Source: Paenibacillus sp. BK033 (GTDB lineage Bacteria > Bacillota > Bacilli > Paenibacillales > Paenibacillaceae). Taken from it: DNA of 64,000 bases. The translations under genes and the position numbers were made by a program. Positions 44,786 through 54,049 of this stretch are shown one piece after another. Each line of letters opens with the position of its first letter. Positions within the stretch are counted from its first letter, which is position 1. The notes under the pieces were generated by a model. The model was not told the DNA's origin. It did no database searches and saw nothing but the letters and a program-made list of their open reading frames with translations. Location: the NCBI RefSeq assembly GCF_004345425.1, contig NZ_SLVP01000001.1, positions 124,001-188,000 on the forward strand, given 5' to 3'.

Positions 44786-44791
44786 TATAAT
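44786..44791 (+). promoter_or_regulatory. Possible -10 box of the permease operon
   Basis: TATAAT at 44786-44791 without a good -35 box at the proper distance, as expected for a promoter that needs an activator such as the divergent YesN-type regulator. Confidence 0.4.
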
Positions 44792-44806
44792 TAAGTCCAT
44801 AAAGCG

Positions 44807-44821
44807 ATGCAAACGGAAACT
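44807..44821 (+). promoter_or_regulatory. cre site (CcpA) before the permease operon
   Basis: ATGCAAACGGAAACT fits the cre consensus WTGNAANCGNWNNCW at every fixed position. It lies just after the TATAAT box and before the ribosome site, where bound CcpA would block transcription when preferred sugars are present. Confidence 0.55.
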
Positions 44822-44843
44822 ATATTCGCGGGAGGGCAACACG

Positions 44844-45827
44844 ATGAACATGCAAACGAAAGCGCATCCACAAAGCAACGGAGCGCTTGCCGTCAAGAGA
44901 AACAAAGGCGGGCTGCTGGCGAGGCTCAAGGAACAGCGGCTGCTTTACGTACTGATGCTGCCCGCCATTATCCTGACTCTGATGTTCTCCTATGTGCCGA
45001 TGTTCGGGTTGTATATGGCCTTCATTAATTATCAACCGGGCGGGGGAACGTTCTTCAAGCAATTTTTCACGACAGAGTTTGTAGGCTGGCAATGGTTTGA
45101 TTACTTCTTCACCAACGGCGATTTCGTACGGATTATGCGCAACACGCTGGCGCAAAGCTTCCTGTCGCTGCTGTTCGGATTCCCGATGCCGATCATTCTG
45201 GCGCTTATGATCAATGAGCTGCGAAACGGCTGGTTCAAACGGACGTTCCAGACCGTCTCCTACATGCCGCATTTTATTTCCTGGGTTATCGCGGCGAACA
45301 TTATTATTACGATGCTCTCGTCTGGCGGGGTCGTCAACAACATCCTGACCGGGCTTCATATCGTAAACGAGCCTATCCAATTTATGCAGAAGGGCCATCT
45401 GTTCTGGTGGATTATCGCCTTCGGGAATGCCTGGAAGGACATGGGCTTTAACGCCATTATGTATCTGGCCGCAATATCGGCGATTAACCCCGAACTGTAT
45501 GAGGTGGCGAAGGTCGACGGCGCAAGCCGGCTGAAGCAAATGCTTCATATAACCTTGCCTTCCATTCGCCCGACGATTATCATTCTCGCGATTCTCGCGA
45601 TTGGCGGTATTTTGAACGCCGGCTTTGACCAGCAATACCTGCTCCAGAACAATACGGTAATGGAATACTCGGAAGTTATTGATACCTACACTTACAAGTA
45701 CGGTCTGCAAAACGGGATGTTCTCTTACGGGGCAGCCGTCGGATTGTTCAAATCGCTTGTGGCTTTCGTCCTTGTCATCAGCGTGAATCAGATGGCCAAA
45801 AGAATGGAACAGCAGTCGCTGTTCTAG
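44844..45827 (+). CDS. ABC sugar transporter permease (LplB type)
   Basis: The 327-residue membrane protein has about six helices after a basic N-terminus of 35 residues, FSYVPMFGLYMAFINYQPG near the first helix, and the coupling loop EVAKVDGASRLKQMLHITLPSI near 235-255. This is the LplB class found with YesMN pairs. ATG 44844 has GGGAGG eight bases upstream; the frame is open further but without a ribosome site. No ATPase gene lies in this operon; LplB/LplC systems commonly share an MsmX-type ATPase coded elsewhere. Confidence 0.9.
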   Translation: MNMQTKAHPQSNGALAVKRNKGGLLARLKEQRLLYVLMLPAIILTLMFSYVPMFGLYMAFINYQPGGGTFFKQFFTTEFVGWQWFDYFFTNGDFVRIMRNTLAQSFLSLLFGFPMPIILALMINELRNGWFKRTFQTVSYMPHFISWVIAANIIITMLSSGGVVNNILTGLHIVNEPIQFMQKGHLFWWIIAFGNAWKDMGFNAIMYLAAISAINPELYEVAKVDGASRLKQMLHITLPSIRPTIIILAILAIGGILNAGFDQQYLLQNNTVMEYSEVIDTYTYKYGLQNGMFSYGAAVGLFKSLVAFVLVISVNQMAKRMEQQSLF

Positions 45828-45855
45828 AACAATAACGCAAAGAGGAGAACACGCT

Positions 45856-46743
45856 ATGGTGAAAGACAAAAAAGATTTTCTGTTTATGGCTGCCGTTTAC
45901 GCCTTTATCGTTGCGATATTCGTTATCACGTTTTATCCTTTCTGGAATATTTTCATTATTTCGTTAAACAGTGCGGAGGATACTCTACGAGGCCATTTGT
46001 ACCTGTGGCCGAGAGAGTTCAGTCTCAAGAGTTACGAGCAGATACTCGGCGACAGCGAGATCTGGACAGCCATTCGGGTTACGCTGCTCCGGACCGTTAT
46101 CGGCACGCCGCTCGCGGTTCTCACGATCAGCATGCTGGCCTTTGCGCTCAGCAAGAAGGAGCTTGTTGCGAACCGCTTCTGGACGCTATACTTCGTCTTT
46201 ACGATGTATTTCGGCGGCGGACTGATTCCGTACTACATGGTACTCAAAAGCTATCATCTGATCGACAACTTTATGGTGTTTATCGTGCCGGGCTTAATGA
46301 ACGTGTTCTATATGATCATCGTCCGGACGTTTATGCAGGGGCTGCCGCAGGAGCTGGATGAGTCGGCAAAGATGGACGGAGCGAATTATCTCCAGATTTT
46401 CTTCCGCATCATTTTGCCGCTTACAACGCCGGTTCTCGCAACGATTGGTTTGTTCACGGCGATCAGCCATTGGAATTCCTGGTTTGACTCGTACGTGTTT
46501 ACGTACAAACCGGATTTGAAGACGCTGCAGGCCGTGCTAGTCAAAATCCTCAACCAGTATCAGACGGGTTCCATGGTTGGAGACGCGCAGGCGATGGCGA
46601 ATTCGGCGAAACGCATGCAGGTATCGCCGGACACGATCCGGATGGCGGCAACCATGGTTGCAACGCTTCCTATTATCATGGTGTATCCGTTCCTGCAAAA
46701 ATATTTTGTTAAAGGCATGACCCTAGGCGCGGTTAAAAGCTAA
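45856..46743 (+). CDS. ABC sugar transporter permease (LplC type)
   Basis: The 295-residue permease has six helices and the coupling loop ELDESAKMDGANYLQIFFRIILPL near 175-198, followed by the SHWNSWFDSYVF helix typical of the MalG-like second permease. It lies 28 bases after the first permease with AGAGGAG as ribosome site. Together they form the channel for the solute-binding lipoprotein encoded next. Confidence 0.92.
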   Translation: MVKDKKDFLFMAAVYAFIVAIFVITFYPFWNIFIISLNSAEDTLRGHLYLWPREFSLKSYEQILGDSEIWTAIRVTLLRTVIGTPLAVLTISMLAFALSKKELVANRFWTLYFVFTMYFGGGLIPYYMVLKSYHLIDNFMVFIVPGLMNVFYMIIVRTFMQGLPQELDESAKMDGANYLQIFFRIILPLTTPVLATIGLFTAISHWNSWFDSYVFTYKPDLKTLQAVLVKILNQYQTGSMVGDAQAMANSAKRMQVSPDTIRMAATMVATLPIIMVYPFLQKYFVKGMTLGAVKS

Positions 46744-46859
46744 TCCGCCCGGCTTAGCCGGATCAGATTACATGCGAGGAGGTGTGTCACGGCCGGGGAT
46801 GCCCTGGCAGCTTGCCAATGCTATTATAAGTCCAAGATCAATCATAGGGGGATTACAGT

Positions 46860-48497
46860 ATGAACTCGAAAAAATGGATGCTGTCTTTGCTTACGGCCGT
46901 TATGTCGGTTTCCTTGATTTCCGCTTGTTCTTCGAATTCATCGGAAAAACCAAGCAATAGCTCGAACACGGGATCCGCGAATACCGGCACCAATGACAGC
47001 GCGACAAAGGATCCAAGCACGGACCCGATTACGATTACCTTCTTTGATAAAAATACAGGCGACAAGTTTGACAATGCGATCGCCAAAGAGATTACGAAGC
47101 GTACCGGCGTAACGATTGAGATTCAGCAGCCGACGGGCAACCCGACGGAAAAGCTGAACCTGATGCTGGCGAGCGACGATTTGCCCGACATGATCATGTT
47201 CGACCGCTCCAGCGACCTGGTAGCGAAATATACGGAAGCGGGCTCGATTATCCCGCTGGACGATCTGATTGAGAAATACGGTCCGGATGTCAAAGAAATG
47301 TACGGCGACGTACTGAACAAAACGCGCTACAAAGACGGCAAGAACTACTACCTGTCCAACTGGTACGGTCTTGAGCATGAGCCGGTGTTTGGCTTCAACA
47401 TGCGCAAGGACATCGTGAAGGAGCTTGCTCCGGATAAAGCGGATGGGGGCGTGCCGTTTACGCAAAGCGAGTTCAAACAGCTTCTGACCGACTTCAAAGC
47501 GAAATATCCGCAAATCGACGGCAAGGATACCATCGCTCTGACGATGGACGGCGAGAACTGGGGCGGAACGCTTGGCACGTTCAAAGGGATGTTCGGCCTG
47601 ATGCCTTATTACGAGCATGACGGCAAGCTGCAATACGACGTGAAGGATCCGAAGTACAAGGATATGATTCTGTACATGAACGATCTGTACCGTTCCGGTC
47701 TTATGGATAAGGAATGGGCGATCAACAAACGTCAAGTGTGGGAGCAAAAAATCGCGACGGGCACGATTTTCTCCTCGACAGGCGCTTATTGGGATCTTGG
47801 CAACTCCAACACCATCCTCAAAAAGGATAAAGGCGAAGACTCGCAGCTGTTCGCGTACAAAGTGGTCGCAGACGGCGTAGATCCTTCGAAAACGACTTAC
47901 GGCGGCCGCAGCTCGCTTGGCTGGGATGCGATTGCGATCACGAAGAAGAACAAAAATCCGGAACGCACGATGCAATTCATTAACTTCCTCGCAAGCGAAG
48001 AAGGCCAATACCTGCTCATGTGGGGGATCGAAGGCGTGCATTGGGATATGAAGGACGGCAAGCACGTACCGCGTCCGGAAACGCTGCAAGCGTTCAAAGA
48101 CGACTGGGCTGCTTACACGAAAGAAACGGGTATCCGCAAGTGGACTTGGTTCATCAAGAACGGCCCGGGCAAAGACGGCACGCCTTATGACCTTCCAGGT
48201 CGTTACGAGCGCGCTCCGGTTGACCAAATGGCAATCAAGAATCTTTCCGACAGCGTATTCGATACCGCGATTTATGACGGCATAAGCCCGCAAGGCGGCA
48301 CGCCGGAGGCTCTGTCCGAGCAAAAAATCAGCGATATCACGAAGCAGGCGATCACGAAAGCGATTATGGCGCCTACGGCGGAAGAAGCAAGCACGATTTT
48401 CGACAAAATGCTGTCGGATATGAAAGCTGCCGGCGACGAAAAAGTCGAGGCGGTATACACAACGAATTACGAAGCCCGCAAACAACTGTGGAATTAA
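46860..48497 (+). CDS. Extracellular solute-binding lipoprotein (LplA type)
   Basis: The 545-residue binding protein has a lipoprotein signal with lipobox SLISAC (Cys23), a Ser/Asn/Thr-rich linker of about 30 residues, then a type 1 periplasmic-binding fold as in other long LplA-type proteins (DLPDMIMFDRSS near 105, YLSNWYGLEHEPVFGFNMRKD near 164, GGRSSLGWDAIAITKK near 347). It captures an oligosaccharide for the two permeases. The AGGGGGATT ribosome site is well placed. Confidence 0.92.
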   Translation: MNSKKWMLSLLTAVMSVSLISACSSNSSEKPSNSSNTGSANTGTNDSATKDPSTDPITITFFDKNTGDKFDNAIAKEITKRTGVTIEIQQPTGNPTEKLNLMLASDDLPDMIMFDRSSDLVAKYTEAGSIIPLDDLIEKYGPDVKEMYGDVLNKTRYKDGKNYYLSNWYGLEHEPVFGFNMRKDIVKELAPDKADGGVPFTQSEFKQLLTDFKAKYPQIDGKDTIALTMDGENWGGTLGTFKGMFGLMPYYEHDGKLQYDVKDPKYKDMILYMNDLYRSGLMDKEWAINKRQVWEQKIATGTIFSSTGAYWDLGNSNTILKKDKGEDSQLFAYKVVADGVDPSKTTYGGRSSLGWDAIAITKKNKNPERTMQFINFLASEEGQYLLMWGIEGVHWDMKDGKHVPRPETLQAFKDDWAAYTKETGIRKWTWFIKNGPGKDGTPYDLPGRYERAPVDQMAIKNLSDSVFDTAIYDGISPQGGTPEALSEQKISDITKQAITKAIMAPTAEEASTIFDKMLSDMKAAGDEKVEAVYTTNYEARKQLWN

Positions 48498-48527
48498 TTG
48501 GGATCATGTCATTTAATAGACAGTAGA

Positions 48528-48557
48528 AGGAAAGGCCAGCTGTGCTGGCCTTTTTCC
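48528..48557 (+). terminator. Terminator after the solute-binding protein gene
   Basis: AAAGGCCAGC-TGT-GCTGGCCTTT perfect stem with a T5 tail. Confidence 0.88.
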
Positions 48558-48608
48558 TTCCATAGTCATTAGTAGGTTATAACTCTTTGGAAGAATGGGA
48601 GCGAGAAA

Positions 48609-50666
48609 ATGATGACGACGGAGATGGGGCAATTCAAGCTGGAGCAGGCTTCGGGAACGTTTGCGGCGGATAACGGGCTGCTGAAGGTTACGGCAAATAC
48701 GGAAGACGGCACGCTTGCGCTTGCCTGGAAGAGCGGCCAGACGATGACGGGCTTTTACGCGGAAGCGCGTGTTGGCGGTGCCGTTGTCCGTTCTTCCTGG
48801 TACGCTGGACATGCGGTTCAGGAAAGCTCGGTGCAAGAGGTGGAGGATGGCTTTGGCAAAGGGATTCGATTCAGCTTTGAGCATACCCAGCCGGGCAGGC
48901 CGTCGTTAAAGCAGCATATCCGACTGTATCAGGGATTGCCTTACGCTTTGATAGAGCTTGAGGCGTCAGACTCGCAGGAATGGGAAACCAATGAGTTGAC
49001 GCCTCTTGCCTCCTATCTGAACGACAACGGCGTACTCGATTTCGGCGACGGTTCAAAGGAAGAGATCCGCTCGCTGTTTATTCCGTTCGATAACGACAAA
49101 TGGGTGCGATTTGGCTCGCACGCCAATCCGTCCAGCGTACGCAGCTATGAGGTGACGGCCGTCTACCGCGCCGAATCGCGCCGCGGCTTCGTTATCGGCT
49201 CGGTTACCCATGATACATGGAAAACGGCCATTGACGTGGAAGGAACCTTCTCGGAGGCCATCGGGCGCCTGCGGGTAATCTCCGGCGTCGCGGATCTGCA
49301 GACCCGCGATACGGTTCCGCATGGCTCGCTCCGCGGCACCTCCATTGTCTCGCCGACGATACTTGTAGGCGCTTACGAGGATTACCGCGAAGGCATGGAA
49401 GCCTACGGAAAGGCCAATGCGGTCATTCAACCCGCGCTTTCCTGGAGCGGGGGCGTTCCGATGGGCTGGAACAGCTGGTCGGCCGTTATGACGAAGCTGG
49501 ACTACGACGTATATACGCATACTTCCGATTTCTTCGCGAAGGAGCTGCAGCAAAACGGGTTCGCCGATCAGGAAGGCAGCCTGTACGTCAACTTCGACGC
49601 CTTCTCGGATAATCTGAAGGAGGGCGAGCTTGAGGATGCGGTGCGCCGAGTGAAGGCTAACGGCCAGAAGCCGGGAACGTACTACACGCCGTTTGCGTTC
49701 TGGGGCAGCAACCCCGATACGCCCGTGGAAGGGACAAACGGTAAGGTTCTGTACCGGGAAATTTTGCTGAAGGACGAAGCTGGCAATCCGCTGCCGAAGC
49801 TGGACGGGGCCTTCCCGATTGATCCTTCGCATCCTGAAGCGATCGCGCGCATAATGCGCAAGCTTAATCAAATTGCGGCTGCCGGCTTTGAATATTTGAA
49901 AATGGACTTCTTGGCGCATGGCGCAATGGAAGGCATCCATCACGATCCTTCCATCCGAACGGGCATCCAGGCGTACAATTACGGCATGGCGGCTATTGCG
50001 GAAGCGTTAAGCCCGGAGAAGCTTGGCCGGCCGTTCCTGATCAACCTGTCCATCGCTCCGCTATTCCCGCATGGTTACGCGCATAGCAGACGCGTATCCT
50101 GCGATGCCTTCGGCCTGATCGGCGATACGGAATATATGCTTAACGCGCTGACGTACGGCTGGTGGATCAGCGACAATCTGTACCGCTTTAACGATCCTGA
50201 CCATATCGTCCTGTTCAAGAGCGATAATCAGCGGGCGACGACGGAGCATGAAGGCCGCAGCCGCCTGAACTCCGGCGTGATTTCCGGTACTTCTCTGCTG
50301 CTTGGCGATGATTACCGGATGGAGGGAGCGGCAGAACGCGCGAAAGCCTGGATGACCAACCGGGAAGTTATGGCGCTGGCAAGGCGCGGCGAGTCCTTCC
50401 GTCCCGCCGAGGGCCGAAGCGGCATGGGAGGCGAGGATCTGTTCTCGCTAGCCGGCAATGGCGGTACATGGGTGGCCGTCTTCAATTTTGACGGGGAGAA
50501 CGGGAAGTCGAAGGCAATCGACCTGTCCCGCGTCGGCATCGACGGCGCGAAGGGCTTGACGGTCCGCGATCTGTGGAGCGGGGAGTCGTGCAGCCTGAAG
50601 CCGGGCGCCTGCGAGCATGTGGTTGAGCTTGAGCCAGCAGAGTCGAAGCTGCTGTTCTATATTTAA
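48609..50666 (+). CDS. Cytoplasmic clan GH-D glycosidase (alpha-galactosidase-like)
   Basis: The 685-residue enzyme is a paralogue of the catalytic part of the secreted protein at 37588, without signal peptide and CBMs. Shared landmarks include SVTHDTWKTAI, GGVPMGWNSWSAV, VNFDAFSDNLKEGEL, Lys431-Met-Asp433 (EYLKMDF, nucleophile) and Asp499 in RRVSCD (acid/base). It probably trims the imported oligosaccharide. The gene lies behind a terminator 50 bases upstream, so it may have its own promoter or depend on read-through. GGGAGCGAG precedes ATG-ATG; either could start it. Confidence 0.85.
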   Translation: MMTTEMGQFKLEQASGTFAADNGLLKVTANTEDGTLALAWKSGQTMTGFYAEARVGGAVVRSSWYAGHAVQESSVQEVEDGFGKGIRFSFEHTQPGRPSLKQHIRLYQGLPYALIELEASDSQEWETNELTPLASYLNDNGVLDFGDGSKEEIRSLFIPFDNDKWVRFGSHANPSSVRSYEVTAVYRAESRRGFVIGSVTHDTWKTAIDVEGTFSEAIGRLRVISGVADLQTRDTVPHGSLRGTSIVSPTILVGAYEDYREGMEAYGKANAVIQPALSWSGGVPMGWNSWSAVMTKLDYDVYTHTSDFFAKELQQNGFADQEGSLYVNFDAFSDNLKEGELEDAVRRVKANGQKPGTYYTPFAFWGSNPDTPVEGTNGKVLYREILLKDEAGNPLPKLDGAFPIDPSHPEAIARIMRKLNQIAAAGFEYLKMDFLAHGAMEGIHHDPSIRTGIQAYNYGMAAIAEALSPEKLGRPFLINLSIAPLFPHGYAHSRRVSCDAFGLIGDTEYMLNALTYGWWISDNLYRFNDPDHIVLFKSDNQRATTEHEGRSRLNSGVISGTSLLLGDDYRMEGAAERAKAWMTNREVMALARRGESFRPAEGRSGMGGEDLFSLAGNGGTWVAVFNFDGENGKSKAIDLSRVGIDGAKGLTVRDLWSGESCSLKPGACEHVVELEPAESKLLFYI

Positions 50667-50672
50667 TAGAAG

Positions 50673-50708
50673 AAGCGGTGCAGGAGATATCCTGCACCGC
50701 TTTATTTC
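50673..50708 (+). terminator. Terminator after the cytoplasmic glycosidase
   Basis: AAGCGGTGCAGGA-GATA-TCCTGCACCGCTT followed by TATTT. Confidence 0.88.
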
Positions 50709-50755
50709 GCGCTAATCCGTATCTCAGCTCTATCACAGCCTCTCTCCCGGAAAAT

Positions 50756-50800
50756 AGAACCCCCCGACTACAGCGGCGAGTGCTGAAATCGGGGGGTTCT
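50756..50800. terminator. Second strong hairpin before the Gly-rich gene
   Basis: AGAACCCCCCGA / TCGGGGGGTTCT with an inner CAGC/GCTG stem. It is about 50 bases after the previous terminator, with TCTTCAT after it; may be a terminator or a leader structure. Confidence 0.55.
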
Positions 50801-50934
50801 TCATCCCTGGATGATATCTATTCCTGAATTATAGATGAAATAGGTTTGTGCTTAACCCCTAGCAAGGACAAATAAACAGGCAGCCGTGCTTCCTCCTGAA
50901 TAATCTGTAGAATAACGGGAAGGGAGGGATACTC

Positions 50935-51321
50935 ATGAGCAAAGTGAGCAAAGTTTCTAAAGCACAAGTAAAGAAGCTGATCGGCAAACCCATTTATGCG
51001 GTTCGCAAAGACGGAGCTATCGTTACGGGTAAGCTTGTGGAACTGCGGCAAAACAAGCTCGTATTAGCACCTCTGAAAAAAGAAAAGGGGAAAGTCGTTC
51101 GGACGAAAGCGATTTTGCCGCTTGTACTGTTTGATCTGCTGGCAATCGGTACGCTTGGATTCTGGGGCGGCGGCGGATGCGGATGCGGCAACGCTGGCTG
51201 CGGCGGTTGCAGTGGCGGCGGCTACGGCGGCGGATACGGTGGCGGATACGGTGGTGGCTACGGCGGCGGTTATGGCAGCGGCTACGGCGGCGGTCCGTAC
51301 GGTGGCGGCGGATTCTATTAA
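50935..51321 (+). CDS. Small protein with Gly-Tyr repeat tail, unknown function
   Basis: The 128-residue protein has a basic domain (about 1-60; KVSKAQVKKLIGKPIYAVRKD, with an SH3-like GAIVTGKLVEL strand pattern), a hydrophobic helix (ILPLVLFDLLAIGTLGFW, about 62-79), then GGGGCGCGNAGCGGC with four cysteines and a GGGY-type repeat tail to the end. It looks membrane-attached. No family is recognised, though Gly-rich tails of this kind occur in spore-coat and exosporium proteins. GGGAGGG precedes the ATG. Its stop overlaps the convergent acetyltransferase stop. Confidence 0.7.
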   Translation: MSKVSKVSKAQVKKLIGKPIYAVRKDGAIVTGKLVELRQNKLVLAPLKKEKGKVVRTKAILPLVLFDLLAIGTLGFWGGGGCGCGNAGCGGCSGGGYGGGYGGGYGGGYGGGYGSGYGGGPYGGGGFY

Positions 51322-51785
51322 TAGGATGGATAAGATGAGGAAGCAAGCGGCTTAATCATCTCATAACAGCGGAGCTCCGGATAATACTGGATGGCCTGAT
51401 AGCCGAGGCGGGCGTACAGATTCTTGGCCCTGGCATTAATGTCGTCCACGAAAAGTCTGGAGGCTCTGCAGTTTTGGGTTAAGCCGTAGGCTTCGGCGGC
51501 AAGCAGCAGCTTCCGGCCCCATTGCCGGTTGCGGTGATCCGGATGGACAACAAGCATATCCAGATACAGAAGCTCCCCCGTGACTTCGAAACGGATAAAG
51601 CCGTAAGGCTTGCTAGTTTTTCCTTCTGCGGCTACATAGGTAACACCCCGGCGAAAGCGCACGGGAAGATCCCGGATCGTCTGCGCATCAAGAGGATGCG
51701 CCGTATGCGACATCGGAATAAGCTCGGCTTGTATGAGACGGAATATTTCCTTATCGTCCGTTTTGGGGTTGCGTGCTCGTATCAT
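51318..51785 (-). CDS. GNAT-family N-acetyltransferase
   Basis: The 155-residue enzyme has motif A YLDMLVVHPDHRNRQWGRKLL (R-x-x-Q-W-G-R loop) near residues 73-93 and motif B FVDDINARAKNLYARLGYQ. Substrate unknown. The start at 51785 has AAGGGA seven bases upstream and is preferred over 51818. The gene converges with the Gly-rich protein gene, and both stops lie in the palindrome TATTAATA. Confidence 0.85.
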   Translation of the reverse strand: MIRARNPKTDDKEIFRLIQAELIPMSHTAHPLDAQTIRDLPVRFRRGVTYVAAEGKTSKPYGFIRFEVTGELLYLDMLVVHPDHRNRQWGRKLLLAAEAYGLTQNCRASRLFVDDINARAKNLYARLGYQAIQYYPELRCYEMIKPLASSSYPSY

Positions 51786-51895
51786 CAGCGATCCCTTCCT
51801 GACCGAATGAAATTTCAAAAATTAGGCTATGTTATTGTATGAACGGATGGTCAAATATGCCTCACACAATTTTTCAAATTGTTAGGCACTTTAGC

Positions 51896-51924
51896 TTGAC
51901 GAACAGATGTGCAAGGCATATAAT
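51896..51924 (+). promoter_or_regulatory. Promoter of the ilv-leu operon
   Basis: TTGACG (51896-51901) and a perfect TATAAT (51919-51924) with a 17-base spacer. Confidence 0.88.
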
Positions 51925-51930
51925 AAAGAA

Positions 51931-52280
51931 AATCTTATCCAAGCATATGTTATCGGCAATGATGAGGACGAAGTGTTAAGGGCTCTTTTGCTCAGAGAGC
52001 GGATGGATCAGCTGCAACCATCGCCAAAACCCCTTTTCTACGAGCTCACCTCGGAGCTGTTTTCCTGAAAAGCAACACTGTCAATGTTGGTTATTAGGGA
52101 AAATCGCAAGACACGCGTTATTGTGTCAAAGGTATGGGCGTTTTGTGCGCACACGTTCATTACCTATGGAGGTTATGCATCGCAAGATGTATAACGAATT
52201 TGGGTGGTACCACGGAAGATATAACCTTTCGTCCCTCAGGCTTCTCTACATGAAGCTCGAGGAACGAAAGGTTTTTTTGT
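51931..52280 (+). ncRNA. T-box leader of the ilv-leu operon (Leu specifier)
   Basis: About 350 nt before ilvB. Stem I is closed by AGTGTT (51972-51977) with AACACT (52074-52079); the probable specifier is CTC (Leu) at 52045-52047 in GAG-CTC-ACC. The T-box proper GGGTGGTACCACGG lies at 52202-52215, and the terminator AACCTTTCGTCCCTC / GAGGAACGAAAGGTT with T7 at 52223-52279. Uncharged tRNA-Leu should bind and allow read-through, as in the B. subtilis ilv-leu leader. Confidence 0.9.
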
Positions 52281-52303
52281 TGTTTTCGAGAGGAGGATGA
52301 CTA

Positions 52304-54049
52304 ATGGTCACGCAAAGTGCAACGCTGAAGTCAAAAGAAGAAATTATGGAACGGATGAGAAAGCCGGAAGTAATTTCCGGTTCCGAAATATTACTCCGCA
52401 GTTTGGTGCTGGAAGGCGTCGATTGCGTGTTTGGTTATCCGGGCGGTGCCGTATTGTACATCTACGATGCGATGCACGGGTTCTCCGATTTCAACCACGT
52501 ACTCACTAGACATGAGCAAGGAGCGATTCACGCGGCGGACGGCTATGCTCGCGCAAGCGGCAATGTTGGCGTATGTATCGCAACATCCGGTCCTGGCGCA
52601 ACCAACCTCGTAACGGGGATTGCTACGGCCTATATGGACTCTGTACCGCTCGTTGTTATTACGGGCAATGTTATTTCGTCCCTGATCGGAACGGATGCCT
52701 TCCAAGAAGCGGACATTACGGGCATTACGATGCCAATCACGAAACACAGCTACATGGTCCGCGATGTCGAGGATCTTCCTCGCATCATCCATGAAGCCTT
52801 CCATATCGCAAATACCGGCCGCAAAGGTCCGGTACTCATCGATATTCCGAAGGACGTATCCGCGGCAAAAACGCTGTTCAAGCCCGTAACGGAAGTGAAC
52901 ATCCGCGGTTACAACCCAACGATGTCGCCAAACAAGCTGCAAGTGGACAAATTGATCAAAGCGATCGAAGCGTCCGAGCGTCCGCTTATTCTTGCCGGCG
53001 GCGGGGTTGTATACTCCGGAGCGCATGAAGAGCTGCTGGAATTCGTAACGAAAACCGAAATACCGATCACCACGACATTGCTTGGTCTCGGGGGCTTCCC
53101 AAGCGGCAACGATCTGTGGCTCGGCATGCCGGGTATGCACGGGACGTATACGGCGAACAAATCGATTCAGGCTGCGGATCTTCTTATTAATATCGGAGCT
53201 CGCTTCGACGACCGCGTGACGGGCAAACTGGCAGGCTTCGCGCCGCATGCGAAGATCGTTCACATCGATATCGATCCTGCCGAAATCGGCAAGAACGTTC
53301 CGACCGATATTCCAATCGTAGGCGACGTGAAAACGGTTCTGCAGCAGGTTAATCAGCTTGCGAAGCGGGCGGATAAGGCAGATGCCTGGCGCCAGCAGAT
53401 TCAAAAATCGAAAGCGCAATATCCGTTCAGCTACAAGGATTCGGATGTTGAACTGAAGCCGCAATGGGTTGTGGAAATGATCCACGACACAACAAACGGC
53501 GATGCTATCGTAACTACGGACGTAGGCCAGCATCAAATGTGGGCCGCGCAATACTATAAATTCAACAAACCACGCTCCTGGGTAACCTCCGGCGGTCTCG
53601 GCACAATGGGCTTCGGCTTCCCGTCCGCGATTGGCGCCCAAATGGCGAATCCGGATCGTACCGTTGTATCGATCAACGGTGACGGCGGCATGCAAATGTG
53701 CGCGCAAGAGCTTGCGATTTGCGCGATCAACAACATTCCGGTTAAGGTTGTTATCCTGAACAACCAGGTGCTCGGCATGGTTCGTCAATGGCAGGAACTG
53801 ATTCACGAGAACCGCTTCAGCCATATCGATCTGGCAGGCAGCCCTGACTTCGTGAAGCTTGCAGAAGCTTACGGCGTGAAAGGCTTCCGCGCTTCGAACA
53901 AAGAAGAGGCGAAAGCTGTATGGGAAGAGGCGCTTCGCCATCCGGGCCCTGCAGTTGTCGAGTTTGTTGTTCGCAGAGACGAGAATGTATACCCGATGGT
54001 AGCGCAGGGTAGCACGATCGATCAGATGATCATGGGGGATGCAGAATGA
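52304..54049 (+). CDS. ilvB: Acetolactate synthase large subunit
   Basis: The 581-residue catalytic subunit joins two pyruvates, or pyruvate and 2-oxobutyrate, with thiamine diphosphate and FAD. It has the N-domain [16 protein letters not shown] with the catalytic Glu in [16 protein letters not shown] near residue 66, VLIDIPKDV, the FAD-region [11 protein letters not shown] and the ThDP motif [18 protein letters not shown] near 445. AGGAGG is seven bases before the ATG. It overlaps ilvN by ATGA. Confidence 0.97.
   Translation: MVTQSATLKSKEEIMERMRKPEVISGSEILLRSLVLEGVDCVFGYPGGAVLYIYDAMHGFSDFNHVLTRHEQGAIHAADGYARASGNVGVCIATSGPGATNLVTGIATAYMDSVPLVVITGNVISSLIGTDAFQEADITGITMPITKHSYMVRDVEDLPRIIHEAFHIANTGRKGPVLIDIPKDVSAAKTLFKPVTEVNIRGYNPTMSPNKLQVDKLIKAIEASERPLILAGGGVVYSGAHEELLEFVTKTEIPITTTLLGLGGFPSGNDLWLGMPGMHGTYTANKSIQAADLLINIGARFDDRVTGKLAGFAPHAKIVHIDIDPAEIGKNVPTDIPIVGDVKTVLQQVNQLAKRADKADAWRQQIQKSKAQYPFSYKDSDVELKPQWVVEMIHDTTNGDAIVTTDVGQHQMWAAQYYKFNKPRSWVTSGGLGTMGFGFPSAIGAQMANPDRTVVSINGDGGMQMCAQELAICAINNIPVKVVILNNQVLGMVRQWQELIHENRFSHIDLAGSPDFVKLAEAYGVKGFRASNKEEAKAVWEEALRHPGPAVVEFVVRRDENVYPMVAQGSTIDQMIMGDAE

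Noticed and set aside
46772..46960. Short open frame before the solute-binding protein gene
   Set aside because: Overlaps the start of the lipoprotein gene and has no family features, although GAGGAGG lies inside it.
52391..53941. 516-residue antisense open frame under ilvB
   Set aside because: Shadow of ilvB; no start signal and no recognisable domain.
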